A DNA stretch of 64,000 nt from Tricholomella constricta (Eukaryota > Basidiomycota > Agaricomycetes > Agaricales > Lyophyllaceae): NCBI GenBank assembly GCA_013368375.1, contig JAACJP010000007.1, forward strand, positions 992,001 to 1,056,000. Direction: 5' to 3'. Numbering within the stretch: the first letter of the stretch is position 1; each line of letters begins with the position of its first letter. A program made the translations under genes and the position numbers. Below the pieces are notes generated by a model, which was given only the letters and a program-made list of their open reading frames with translations, made no database searches and was not told where the DNA came from. This document shows positions 35,462-46,079 of this stretch, in pieces.

Positions 35462-38027
35462 TTAAAGCAATTTCGACTGCTTGAGATGCTGCCGAATAAC
35501 CATGTCGCGGACTGTTTTTAAAAAAGGAAGGAACGTTATTCAGGGGCCACAACTTGACGGGGAGAGTGGCAGGAACAATTAGAAACGGAACGCACCACTC
35601 GCGATGATACCTGCAGTTGTTGCAGTGTCCTGCAGAGCAAAGAATAGTGAGATCGTGAGACTGGCCAAGGCTTAACCTAGCCTCGGGTAAAACAGAAACT
35701 GACCGTCACAGAGGTACAAAACGCGTAAAATTTTCTCGGATTCGGCGAATACTCTCGGTGAATCGCACTGAACTTCCCCCGAAGATCTGAATGGCCACCG
35801 AAAAGAGACACGGGATGGATAGATGATCAACAACGGGCATGCGGGTAGACGCGTCAGCACCTCAGCTCACTCACATTTGCTCACGCTGTCGAGATCGTTC
35901 TCCCGATCACTATAGCTTTTGACATATTTGGACAGTCTGTGTGCGCGGTCGCAGGGAATCAGTTGACGGTGATAGACAGAATATGAAAGGTTGAAGATGA
36001 AAATTTGCAAGTTTGATGGAGATGGTCACCGGTTGACAGAAAATGAAAAAGAGAGACCCTTACCTGATTCCGGATTTTAGTTTGGCGTCGAGGATGTCGC
36101 ATTTGTTGAGAAAGAGCACGAGATCAACGCCCGCTAGTAGCTTGTTGGAGCAGACCGCCTTCCACAGTAGCACAGAGTCCTCCTGTGGTATCCGTTGAAG
36201 ACGTTTTGACTCGACAGCTTAGTGAACGCCTCACCAGTCGGTTAACTGTCCGGTCTTCAGCCAAAACCTGATCGAAGCCAGATATAGGTGCAAGGAAGAT
36301 GATGGCGTCCACTGGAATGTATTCATAAACAAAGGGGAAGGAGCTCTGCGGCAGGAACAACGCACCATCGTCAAAAAAGGGTGCCCATGTCGCTGTAAGA
36401 AATCAATTTTTAGATACTTAACCCTGCGAGGGTGGGTGGAGTATACGCACGGCGCTGTACCAGCGGATTCGTCAATGGTCACATTGTACAGAAGATTAAA
36501 TCGGAAAGCCTACCTGACTTCTACTTCCGCCAACGTCGACTATGCGCCACTCCGTCCCACTGTCTCGCCCAGCACTCACCTCCATCTCAAATTTATATTC
36601 CGAGACGCCGACCGTTTTCAAACGAGCTTTTAGGACATCGTCTGATGGAAAGAAAAAGAAAAGAGTGTCATAAATAAGGCCCATCAACCGTTCGAGAGAA
36701 AGAACAGCCATACCATCTGTAGGCATGTACCGCAACGACGTAACACGCTCTAGGTCATTCAGGAAGCTATATTATGGGCGGATCAGCCTCCCTCCAGCCC
36801 TACTCCGGCTGGTAAAGCACGGAAGGCAAACTTACAATCCAGGCAACTCTTCCAACCGCACCTTCTTGCGTATGAGGATCTCCCGTACGATATCATCATT
36901 CCAGAGCATCATCATGTCCTTCCGACACTGATGCAGCACCTCCTGTGGCTCGTCCGGCGTTTCCAGGCCCGTGTTGCCTGCGCTCGTCGGGCGGCCCGAG
37001 TCCATGTGCGGCGAAGGATCTTCGCTTTCGCTGCAGCTGGGATAATTGACCCGGGCTTTGGACAAGGCACCTTTCCATCCTGCACCCGGTCGCACAAATA
37101 TTTCCTGGTTCCGGAATGAGGTGCCTATGGTATGACCCGGTTGGTCCGGAGGGTAGCTCGAGTGGGACGGCCCTGCAAGATGTGTGGCCTCGTCTTCGTT
37201 TGGAGGGACAAGTTTCGCAATCAGAAGGGCTTCGATGTGCCGGAGGGGTTGAAGACGCGTCTTCAGTGCTTCAAGGGGAGATGGTATTAGGGTTGTGGAT
37301 GATGGATTGGATCGTGATGCGTGTTCCGAGTCGGAATCAGGATCCGATTCGCCGCCCAAGTCGACGCGCAAGCGTCCGGAGTGACTGTCGTCAAAAGCCT
37401 CATTTCCGTTCCCATGTCCAAATGCGCCGTTGCCGTAGCCATTGAAATTGGTATAGTCCGAGGAAGGTAGTGGAGGTATGTGCGTGGGGAGAGCGGGTGG
37501 CCGGGATATACTGCGAGAACGAGATCGCGGTGTCGAGAAGGGTGAAGTTTTAGGCGATTTTTGGGTCGGTGAAGTGAGAGTCTCAAGGATGATTCGTATT
37601 GAACGAACAATATTCAATTGGATTACAGCTCGCCATAGGATTCGCTCTTCGCGAAAGGCCGTTGGTGTATACAGCCGTTGAAATTCTGCGAAGTATGATT
37701 AGTGATAAACATAGTCCGGGCGCTCGGAACTCACGTCTGAGCGTGGTGGACTTTCCTGGAACTACAATAAGCCCTGAGAATGGAGTACAAGTGGGTCGCA
37801 TGCTCACCGGACTCGCTCTGACCCAAGAGCAGCAACCTGACAATGCGTTTCTTCTTTCTGGCCTGCTTCTCGGCCTTTATACTGGCATCGATAGCTTGGC
37901 TAATCCTGTTCGCTTCCTCCTCACGCGCGAGTCGGATTTCGCGCTGCTCAGGAGTCTCGTCTGGGGGCGGGCGGAGGGCCTCGTCGAGGGGATCGTCATT
38001 TTGCCTGGGAGAAACAGACATGGTCAT
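35462..38027 (-). CDS. Large divergent heterotrimeric G-protein alpha subunit
   Basis: G-alpha of the oversized class found in mushroom-forming fungi. From the ATG at 38027: an N-terminal helix (IRLAREEEANRISQAIDASI), then a P-loop RLLLLGQSESG split by an intron and finished by KSTTLR in a 21-base exon (37735-37755). QFQRLYTPTAFREERILWRA opens the helical domain, which carries a Ser/Pro/Gly-rich insertion of well over 100 residues (about 37150-37560). Switch I keeps Arg and Thr (VLKARLKTVGVSEYKF); switch II is WRIVDVGGSRSQ. A 4-base exon (36451-36454) then leads to PTWAPFFDD, DAIIFLAPISGFDQVLAEDR, FLNKCDILDAKLKSGI, SPNPRKFYAFCTSVT and DTATTAGIIASVRDMVIRQH, ending LKQSKLL. NKCD is the guanine motif. 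No Met-Gly myristoylation site and no Cys near the C-terminus, unlike classical Gi-type subunits. Confidence 0.88.
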
Positions 38028-40525
38028 CGTTGATTGTCTGTGAGAACCGGAGATTGAAGGCAAAGATGGGTCAGGCACATAAGTAAGAAACGGAAATCGC
38101 CTTTGAAAGGTGGAATTACCTTGAACGCCTTCTGATTTGCAGGCTCTTGATCGAGACTGTTGGCCATCATGTGACAATTACTGCTCTCAGCGTCTCCTCA
38201 TGCTGCCTCAAGGCGTTCCTGCCTCCAAATCTCCTCGCGACAGGCACCGAGGAACCATCAGCTTCTATCCGCCGGTCCTCTTAAATTCTTTTCACGAAAT
38301 AATTCTCTCACAACAGCAGCATCATCATCGTTTCGCCTCGAAGACACAGTACCTTGCCTGGCTTGGAGACCATCTGATCCGGACGCACACTTAACACCAG
38401 CCTCTTCAAGATGTGTGTTACACTTCTAGAAATAGGCCCTCCGTTCAGATGGCTTGGCTGCCACAGTCTGTCCAACCCACTCCAACGAACCATGTGTTCG
38501 TTAGACATGCACTGTCAAATCCTGAAGCTCCGACTAAACTTTCAATTGAATCCGGGCCTTCAATGAATTTGCTAGTTCCGCAGACAACGTTAATCTACGC
38601 GTCTGGCCCGGCCTAAAGCAAACCTATTATCTGCGCCGTGTCTCTTCCCATGGTCTTTCGCACCCCGCTCGACATCTGCCTGTCCATCTGTCCCAGACCT
38701 TCTCCAAGCGCCTTCCAATCGGATGCCTCTTGTTCCCAAGCACCAATGATTTTGCCGCGCAACGACCCCAGGAAGCTCCAAAATCTGGCTTGACGTGTCC
38801 AAAATGGACCACTTCATAGCCTTCATGTACTGTCACCTTTTCCTTCAGTTTGGGAAAGGTTTCGCCGTTAACGTATGACGGCGAGAGGATGCATATCTAT
38901 TCCCTGCCGATACGGCAGTCAGCGCTATGTTTAATGCCTCTGTGGCTGGCGCCGCTCAGTCTAACGCCCCTTCAGGAAATCAATGCCTATCTGGAGTTCC
39001 TGTTCTCATAACCCCTCCCCCAATATGCTTTCCCCAAGGCATCTCGTAACCTATCTTAGGTATCGCACCACTGGACGTCAATTATCCCAGATCGTGGCTG
39101 GGACGTCGTTTTATACGTTTCCCACCGCCGATGGCGGGACCCCGCCATCAGTCCCGACCTCGTGCTGACGACAATATTAGGGTCATCTTGGACTACAGGA
39201 ATTACATGGCCGGACAGCTTATCGATGACCAGCCATTGCTCTTGGTTCGATGGAATGCCTGCTAGTATCTACAGCTCAATTCAGTTGTGGGCAAGGCTCT
39301 GCCGTTGACTATTTGTGCCAGGGAACTTAAGGAACGGATCTATATCCAGAGCGTCACTGCCACCGGGGGAGCATGAGCTGGGCTGGTGCCTATCATCACA
39401 TGCATTGAGTTGAGAGGAGTACACGCTGTGCTCCCATTGCCTCAGATTTGTCCACGTCACCCACGTCACGGAACCGCACCGTCAGAAAAAGAAACTGGAA
39501 GCCCATGTTTCCCAAGTCAAATTTAACCTCGAATATGCATCTACGACTGTATCTTGTTTGGCACAGGAGCAACCAATGTGATCAGGAAACGGCCAATTGG
39601 GCATGTACTCAATTGCTGCGGCTCATGGCTGATGGGGTAAGACATATCACAGCTCCACATGTTCAATACTCTCATAATTTGCTTTGATGCTCTAGCCATG
39701 GGCTATTAATACTCTTCTCGTCAATAATAACTTCAAGTGCTTCTAGAATACTGGCTGTAGAGATGCTGCGATATCACTGACTCCGAGGCTCGGTAATTTC
39801 TGGGTTGTCCTTCAGCTTATGTAGTCGTTGATATAAGTGACGCGTATATGTGTTCGCATGAGCGAATTAATCGTCCGTCAGACGAGGCTGGAATTCTGGA
39901 GGATGATTCGGCTCGCGCCAAATAACTCTTGGCCCTGCAGACAAGCATGCTCAAAATTTACATGTGGCGGATGGCGACATCGTTCCTCGTTGTCCGCGGG
40001 CTTTAAACGCGCGTCAGGTCTGCTGGGGATGCATCATTCTCCATGATCTCACGGATTCGAGCGCGTTGAATAAGTATGGTTCTACGATTGCTCCGTGATG
40101 CGCGCGGTCGCTGCGGGCCCAATGAGTCCAGAGGGGTCTGGCGTCAAGCCTTAGTAAAATTAGTACTGAGGTCGCAACGCAGCGCCAAGATTTGCACTTG
40201 TGAGCGCCGGTGTATAACGGAACTATCACCATGATGTTGCGAACTCTTGGCCAGCGTCAAGCAATCTGGAATAGATTACCTCATTTTCCTTGTTTGCCAC
40301 TTTCCTATTTTCGCAGGTCTTCCAGCCAACTCTCAGCACTTAGATTGAAGGGGATCTATCCACGGAAGCGCCACCAGATGTGTAGACGCAATTACAAAAT
40401 AAACCATGATTGATAGCGTGTAACAGGATGTTCAGTTGCAAGCCTGGTAATGTTGGTCGCCGTTCCTGAATCATTCACAATGTTACGAAACTGTCATGAT
40501 AGCATTAGGACACCTTCAGTCAAGC
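38028..40525. other. 2.5-kb gene-poor region
   Basis: Contains the G-alpha promoter at its left end. Beyond about 38200 no gene is supported. A minus-strand stretch at 38590-38836 is open in two frames and rich in charged residues and Trp, but the frames compete and I recognise neither. The rest has scattered short frames only; it may be decayed repeat sequence. The right edge is occupied by tRNA genes, a common insertion neighbourhood for mobile elements. Confidence 0.35.
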
Positions 40526-40627
40526 GGTTCAATGGTCTAGTGGTTATGATTTCTGTCTCACAGCTGGGACCCCGTTAAGTCCTTTAACGGTCACAGAAGG
40601 TCTCCAGTTCGATCCTGGATTGAACCA
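40526..40627 (+). tRNA. tRNA-Glu (CTC) with a 33-base intron
   Basis: Acceptor GGTTCAA pairs with TTGAACC (discriminator A at 40627). D arm GGTCTAGTGGTTATGAT. Removing 40561-40593 gives the anticodon arm TTTCT-GTCTCAC-AGAAG with anticodon CTC. T arm TCCAG-TTCGATC-CTGGA. The intron contains a 7-bp hairpin (CCGTTAA / TTAACGG). A T run follows at about 40629. A near-identical gene lies 270 bases downstream. The acceptor sequence is unlike yeast tRNA-Glu, so identity rests on the anticodon. Confidence 0.85.
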
Positions 40628-40795
40628 ATTTTTATCCTTTTGAGCCAAATTCAAAACTGCTGATCACAATTTCTTCTTGTGTCACCCACATTAACTACGT
40701 ATGTAGTGCTTTTATGGCGACGTCGATAACGTAGATGGATGGAGGAACCAACAACCAGTCGGGACGGGTGGGCCTGGATGTTTGTACAATGCAAC

Positions 40796-40876
40796 GGTTC
40801 AATGGTCTAGTGGTTATGATTTCTGTCTCACAGTGGTGATCACAGAAGGTCCCCAGTTCGATCCTGGGTTGAACCA
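40796..40876 (+). tRNA. tRNA-Glu (CTC) with a 12-base intron
   Basis: Same mature sequence as the gene at 40526 apart from one compensated pair in the T stem (CCCAG/CTGGG instead of TCCAG/CTGGA). Removing 40831-40842 restores TTTCT-GTCTCAC-AGAAG with anticodon CTC. Acceptor GGTTCAA/TTGAACC. A TTTTT run follows at about 40879. The intron is much shorter than in its sister gene. Confidence 0.85.
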
Positions 40877-40880
40877 ATTT

Positions 40881-42331
40881 TTATTCGTCGCGCCTTGCAT
40901 ACGAAGGATGCCACTGGCAGACCGCGATTAGCCGCAGGAAAAAGTCGTGTAATTGCGCGCACAACTGAATCCAATCCAGTATCATAACCTCCCATGAAGG
41001 CGATACTCTGTATGAATATTTAGAGGCAAAAGTACTTTCAAGAAGTGTGGCTCCTGAAGATATCAAAGATGATAAACGCAAGTAAAATTCCACGTTGGCT
41101 AGGTCGAGCACAGTATCTTGGTAATCATAGATTCGAGCTCGGAAAGGCCATTACATTGCTCAAGAGGTGTTCGATATATCCTGCAAATAAGGACCGAAGC
41201 TGCGGAAGATAAGAAGTGGCCCCTGCTTCGATGTCGGAACAGGGATCATCTCTCATCATTCCGACAGCTCATGGTTTCACAGCTGACAGTCTTCAAATCG
41301 CTTATAGACGGGAGCATATCAAGCATTTCCAAGGTTGCATCGAGGAACAAGATCTTTGACGTCGGGCACATCAACACCGAGAATCTCGAGTCGAGGTCAA
41401 GTTTTCTGCCACGGTCATCGCGGCATATGATCGAAATGCGTTTCAGAACCACAATGACGTGAGTGTGACCTAGTCCTTGAGATTAGCCAGTATATGCCAG
41501 ATAAAATCAATAAGGGTCGGGTAGAACAGAATTTGTCGAGGTTCAAGTTTTTTGAACCCAGTTGAACCCAGGCGATGAATTCAACGAGGCCATGATATAT
41601 CCCTGTAGCATCTAGCGTCAGCCTCTCCAACTGACAGCAGCTGCTATGCCAGATAGAATACCTGCCAGGCCGTGCCCCAGAAAGCAAGAGGCTTCCAGAA
41701 GTATGGGAGGTGACAGCTGACATTATACATAGCGTCTGGGCGTGACGCTCCAGAGAAAAAGGTGGGGATTTCGTCGCGAGAGTCCAGTGATGAAGGACAA
41801 AAGCATGTGAGCGCCGTACGCGGGTGCTTGAAGATTCTCGCAAGACATATCCCAAGGTAGTGGAAAACTTCCTGTCCATGAGTTTTCTGTCGCGTTCACC
41901 GTCGTAAAAGGAGTAAACCAGTCCAAAAAAGATCTCGAGTATCGCCGTGTGTGGTCACCGTTCATGACAGTTAGGCGACGACACAAAGGGAGCAGGGTAC
42001 TGCGGCTGTTCAAAGATACAGCTTCACCGTTTTCAATTTGGAGCATGCGGCTCCCAGAGAGTCATTTGAGAATCCGTCTGCCGCTGCCGAATCATGGATA
42101 AAGACTTACATGAAGTGTCCACACGGAACAAAGAAAGCAAGACGTGGAACATATACGGCTGTCCTTTGGAAGTTTCATTCTGACTACCTTGTCTTTGCGA
42201 TCGAAGTCGCAGCTATAGTGGTGGAGAAGGAGGTTGAACAAAATGATCGAGGCGTCGACAGAGTAGGCATAAGCTGTAAAGCCCGGAGCTGAAAGCCTGA
42301 CGAGCGGCAAAGACCATTCAAAGGATGACAC
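40881..42331 (-). pseudogene. Cluster of leucine-rich open frames, possibly a decayed F-box/LRR-like gene
   Basis: Several minus-strand frames with a leucine-rich, repeat-like look follow one another: DASIILFNLLLHHYSCDF near 42240; SFPLPWDMSCENLQAPAYGA near 41870; CQLERLTLDATGIYHGLVEF near 41620; SVLMCPTSKILFLDATLEML near 41370; and FYLRLSSLISSGATLLESTF near 41070. This resembles the F-box/LRR proteins that are abundant in Agaricomycetes. I could not join the pieces with convincing splice sites, and no F-box motif is visible. It may be a real gene with an unclear structure or a degenerate copy. Confidence 0.3.
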
Positions 42332-42674
42332 AGGATCAAGTCTAGTCTCGGTGGTTCACAGCGAAAGAGAACAATAATCGGTTATCGCCGAGTGGAAGTT
42401 ACAGCTTTCAACCCGATCGACCCAGCCTCCATTGGTAAACTTGTACAAGTGTCCGCCACACACGCACTGAGCGCTGAGCGTTGAGCATCGGTGACATAGG
42501 TCGGATCTCATCCAGGACTTCAGCAAGCCGATTTCATCAAGTTGGTTTGAGTTCAATAATCAAACACTAGGAACAGGAGGGCATAGCCAAACTCCATCAA
42601 TTACCCGAAAGTCGTATATTAACAAGTCCATATCGAGCTGGGTATGTGTGTATAACTCTAACAACAAACGGCGG

Positions 42675-44320
42675 TCACGGCAGCGGTATCCGTACATCAG
42701 TCGATGCCGTGCGGCTCGGGATGGGTGAGTGGCTAGGGCTACGAGACCCGCTCTGCCTAACACCACCGTTCCCATGCCCATTGAGCGGCGGCGACAGCGG
42801 CGTCCCTTTGTTCAGAAGCGTCCGTTCATCTACATCGTCATCGGATTCACCCTCTTCCCTGAGTTCCTGCAGTCCCACTGAATCCGGATCATGCTCGTCA
42901 AAAGCGCTGAAGAGCGTCGAGCTCTGGTTGCGGTAAAGAGAGCTTCTCCGGCCGTGCCCCCGCGGAGAGGGTGCAGGGCCGACGCGGCTATCGCTATTCC
43001 AGCCGTCGAGCGACATGCGACCTTGTAGGCTTAGCCGGGGATTCATCAGGCCGCCCTCCAGGGTAGAGTGCTCGCCAAGAGCAGGTTCGCTTTGCCGCGA
43101 CAGGTTAAGCAAGTGGACGCCCATGAAAGTTACGGCAAAGCCGGCAAGCAGGGAGACTGTGTTGGTGGCGTCGGTCGTGTTGAATCCTTGGAAGAGGATA
43201 AGAGAGGCGGTGGCAGTACAAGTCGAAAAGCCGACAAAGTACATCGGGTTGACTCTACAAACGAACTTGTTCAGCAATGGAATTGAGTCACACATTGGGG
43301 GAATCATATACGAACACATTGGTGGAGAAAATGTCCAACGCTTTGTTGAAATAGTTCATTTGGACCAGGATACAGAGAGCTACGATTATACCCAGCACGT
43401 ATGTGTCTGGATGCGTGAATTGGTTTTTGCCACCGAAGCTTAGCTTGACCGCAACACCGAAGCCCTTGATGGCCATGACTGAGATAGAGCCGACGAGGGA
43501 ACAGATGGAGATGTATATGAGGGGATTCGATCGTCCATATCTCGGGGCGACGGCGTACGCCATGATCAAGGTGAATACAAGGACCGTAAAGCAGTACATT
43601 AGAAAACCTGTATCGAGTGTCAGAGCGCACGAGGCAAGAGAGGAATTGAACACGCACCTGGTCGCAAGGCATAACTTAAATACTCTTCTACTGTTTCGAC
43701 GTCTTTATCCTCCGGGGCGTGAAGAACGATAATGAGTGAGCCGATTAAACATAGAGTGCATCCCAGACGACCTAGATGACCGAGTTCTTCATTGAGAAGA
43801 AATGAAGCGAGAACGGCGCTAATTTGCAATGGTCAGCTGGTTAAAATCAGAAGGAATGAAAAGGTCGGACGTACCCAATCAGTACACTCAAGGCTCCCAG
43901 CGGCGTTACAAGTATTGGAGGGGCGAAGGCATAGGCGGCGAAATTTGCAACTGTAGGCAGCAGTTAGAAGATCGGTCTCGAGCGTTCCTGGAATAAAAGC
44001 AATCACCCTCTCCGACAACCACTTGAGATGCAATGTCAATTGAAAACTTCGCGACAGAATAGATAGAATGGACGCACTGGTGGATAATCCGACCCACCAT
44101 ATTGGATTCTTCAAATATGACAAGTTTTCCGTCGCAGATTGGGCACCGTAGGCTGAGTTTCTTTTGGCAGCATCGTTCAGACCCTGCAAAAAAAATGAGC
44201 TCCGCGATGCAAGGATGAAAAGGAAATCATTACTACCTTCTTGGTGATTATGAAACTTGTTCCGATGAGCACCGAACCGGATACGGCGAGGGAGAGGCCA
44301 ATGTATTTATCTTCGACCAT
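42675..44320 (-). CDS. NIPA-type magnesium transporter (DUF803)
   Basis: Member of the NIPA family of membrane proteins in the drug/metabolite transporter clan, implicated in Mg2+ transport. From the ATG at 44320 ([20 protein letters not shown]) there are about nine hydrophobic helices, including [149 protein letters not shown] and [20 protein letters not shown]. The [20 protein letters not shown] block is diagnostic. After the last helix is a cytosolic tail of about 140 residues, Ser/Arg-rich with an acidic patch ([20 protein letters not shown]), likely a site of phosphorylation. About six introns. Confidence 0.9.
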
Positions 44321-44911
44321 GGCGAGGGTTTCGTGAAAGGACGGTTAAAGGTGGCCTAGAGGCCAGCAAAGGTTGAGTTGGAACGTGGACGGCGCTGGAG
44401 GCGAGATCAGCTCTTTCGAGCCTTCGTGGCATTATTGCCCCACGTGCCATTGTTTGTTGGCGACTGCGCAATGCATGACAATACGGCCAGCATCCATTGA
44501 TCCAAGACGTATCATTGTCAATCAATCCTCGCCGCCTCATTATCATCCAAGAAACCGACGGTGGGATTGAAAACTACTACTACTTATAGGTACGATTATA
44601 ATGTTCAATAACGAGGTATACGTACAGCCCCTATGGATATCCGGGAGTGGGCGTGGAGGCATCTGCAAGGTGAGTTCCAAGAGTAACTTCAATTTATCAA
44701 AATAAATGAACAGTATAAATGCGGAGTTGGGGAGGAGGGCAGCGCTGGATAAAGGGCAATGGACAGGGGAGTAGGGGCTGACAGCGGGGACAAATATACA
44801 AGTGAGTCGCAAGAATCAGTACATACGGAGGAAATGGTGATGTCAAGATATCTTGTAGTCCGTTGTAACTTGAGGGATGGCTTTTACAGTCGTTGAGGGA
44901 TGGAACTCAAC
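44321..44911. other. Intergenic between the NIPA and Hsp20 genes
   Basis: Promoter of the minus-strand NIPA gene and 3' flank of the minus-strand Hsp20 gene. No gene or repeat recognised. Confidence 0.4.
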
Positions 44912-46079
44912 TCATCGCACAGGTATATCTTCTGGGTTCGGATGCACGGGCATCCCACAGGGCACTTTAATGGTGAGCACGCCATCTTCCATGGACGCCT
45001 CGATGTCTTCACGCTGAGTACCAGTAGGGAGAAAAAGCAATTTATCAAAACCACAAACTCACACGCGCCAGGTGGTGAAAGGCGCACATTAACATCGGAT
45101 GGAACAGCAAACGTTCTCGCAAACTCGCCATACTTGCGCTCTCTTATAGTGAGCTCAGGCACCCCGTCCGTGGACTCTGACATTGAGGCAGGGGGAAACA
45201 CTGGTCTCGCGATGCCCGACACAGTGATCTGCCTCACGCGGTTCCAGGTGCACGTTGAGAGCGTCACTCTCACGTCGGCCTTTCTCACTCCAGGGACTTC
45301 GAGCATGGCGATGAGTTTCTTACTCTCCGGATCATAATGAGAATCCGTTCGTAGGAGGTAAAGCCGCCTCGTCTCATGTCTGACGCTGGGAGCAAGCAAA
45401 GTGTCGACGGGGGACCTGTAAAGTGCCCATGTCGGAACCGGATGCCAAAGAACAGAACAACAACGTACCCGATTCCGGAGCCATAGCTTGCAAGGCGACT
45501 TGTCACACTAGCAGGCGACGGTATGGCAGGCGAATGAACTGAGGACGAAGATGGCTGGATGCTTGTGAACCTAACAAGCGGCTGTTGTCGTGTCGGTGGC
45601 ACCGCACTGGTGGCGCTTGGCGGGCGCCTGTATGGATGGACTTGCTGTTGATGCTGTGACGAACGTGTCTGTCTGACGGGACCCGCTGATGTCGACGCCG
45701 AACTGGACCGCAAAGTATCGATATGCAGATGGGATTCGACCTCCCGCATGCTTTGGCGGGGCCTCTCAGAACCCTGGTGCACCTGATAGAGTCGCACTGG
45801 GGCATCGTCATACGCAGAACGCTGCTGAGAAGGCACAACGTGCGTAGATTCCTCAAGTTGTATCGTTGGGTGTTGCTGTGGTGTGTGGGGCGGCGGTCCC
45901 GTTGGGGAGTGGGTATCAGACTGCTGTTGTTGTGGCTGTTGAGAGCGGTGCTGCTGTTGAGGCTGTTGAGTTTGTTGCGGTTGTTGCTGTTCCTCATTCT
46001 CCATCGTCTCCCAAGTAGGAAAAAGAGGTCTGGTCGGATTAGAAAAATCTTCAGGAAATTGGCCGTGTGGATACGACAT
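44912..46079 (-). CDS. Small heat-shock protein (Hsp20/alpha-crystallin) with Gln-rich N-terminal extension
   Basis: ATP-independent chaperone of the alpha-crystallin fold. The ATG at 46079 gives MSYPHGQFPEDFSNPTRPLF, then a long low-complexity region rich in Gln, Pro, Ser and His (Q runs around 45900-46000), about 200 residues in all. The alpha-crystallin domain starts at LRTDSHYDPESKKLIAMLEV and continues PGVRKADVRVTLS, VPELTIRERKYGEFARTFAV. An intron of about 73 bases separates PSDVN from the last exon REDIEASMEDGVLTIKVPCG, which supplies the usual G-x-L-x-(I/V)-type edge strand, ending PVHPNPEDIPVR. The extension is far longer than in a usual small Hsp of about 20 kDa, so the protein may behave as a condensate-forming or prion-like variant; that is inference. 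Confidence 0.85.

Noticed and set aside
37116..37445. 109-codon plus-strand frame
   Set aside because: Antisense shadow of the G-alpha insertion; no family features.
38590..38836. Charged minus-strand frame with HEGYEVVHFGHVKPDFGASW
   Set aside because: Two overlapping minus frames are equally open and neither matches a family I know; no splice context.
45880..46010. CAG/CTG-type repeat array as a possible CRISPR or satellite
   Set aside because: It is imperfect and in frame with the Hsp20 gene, encoding the Gln-rich extension; no spacer-repeat periodicity.
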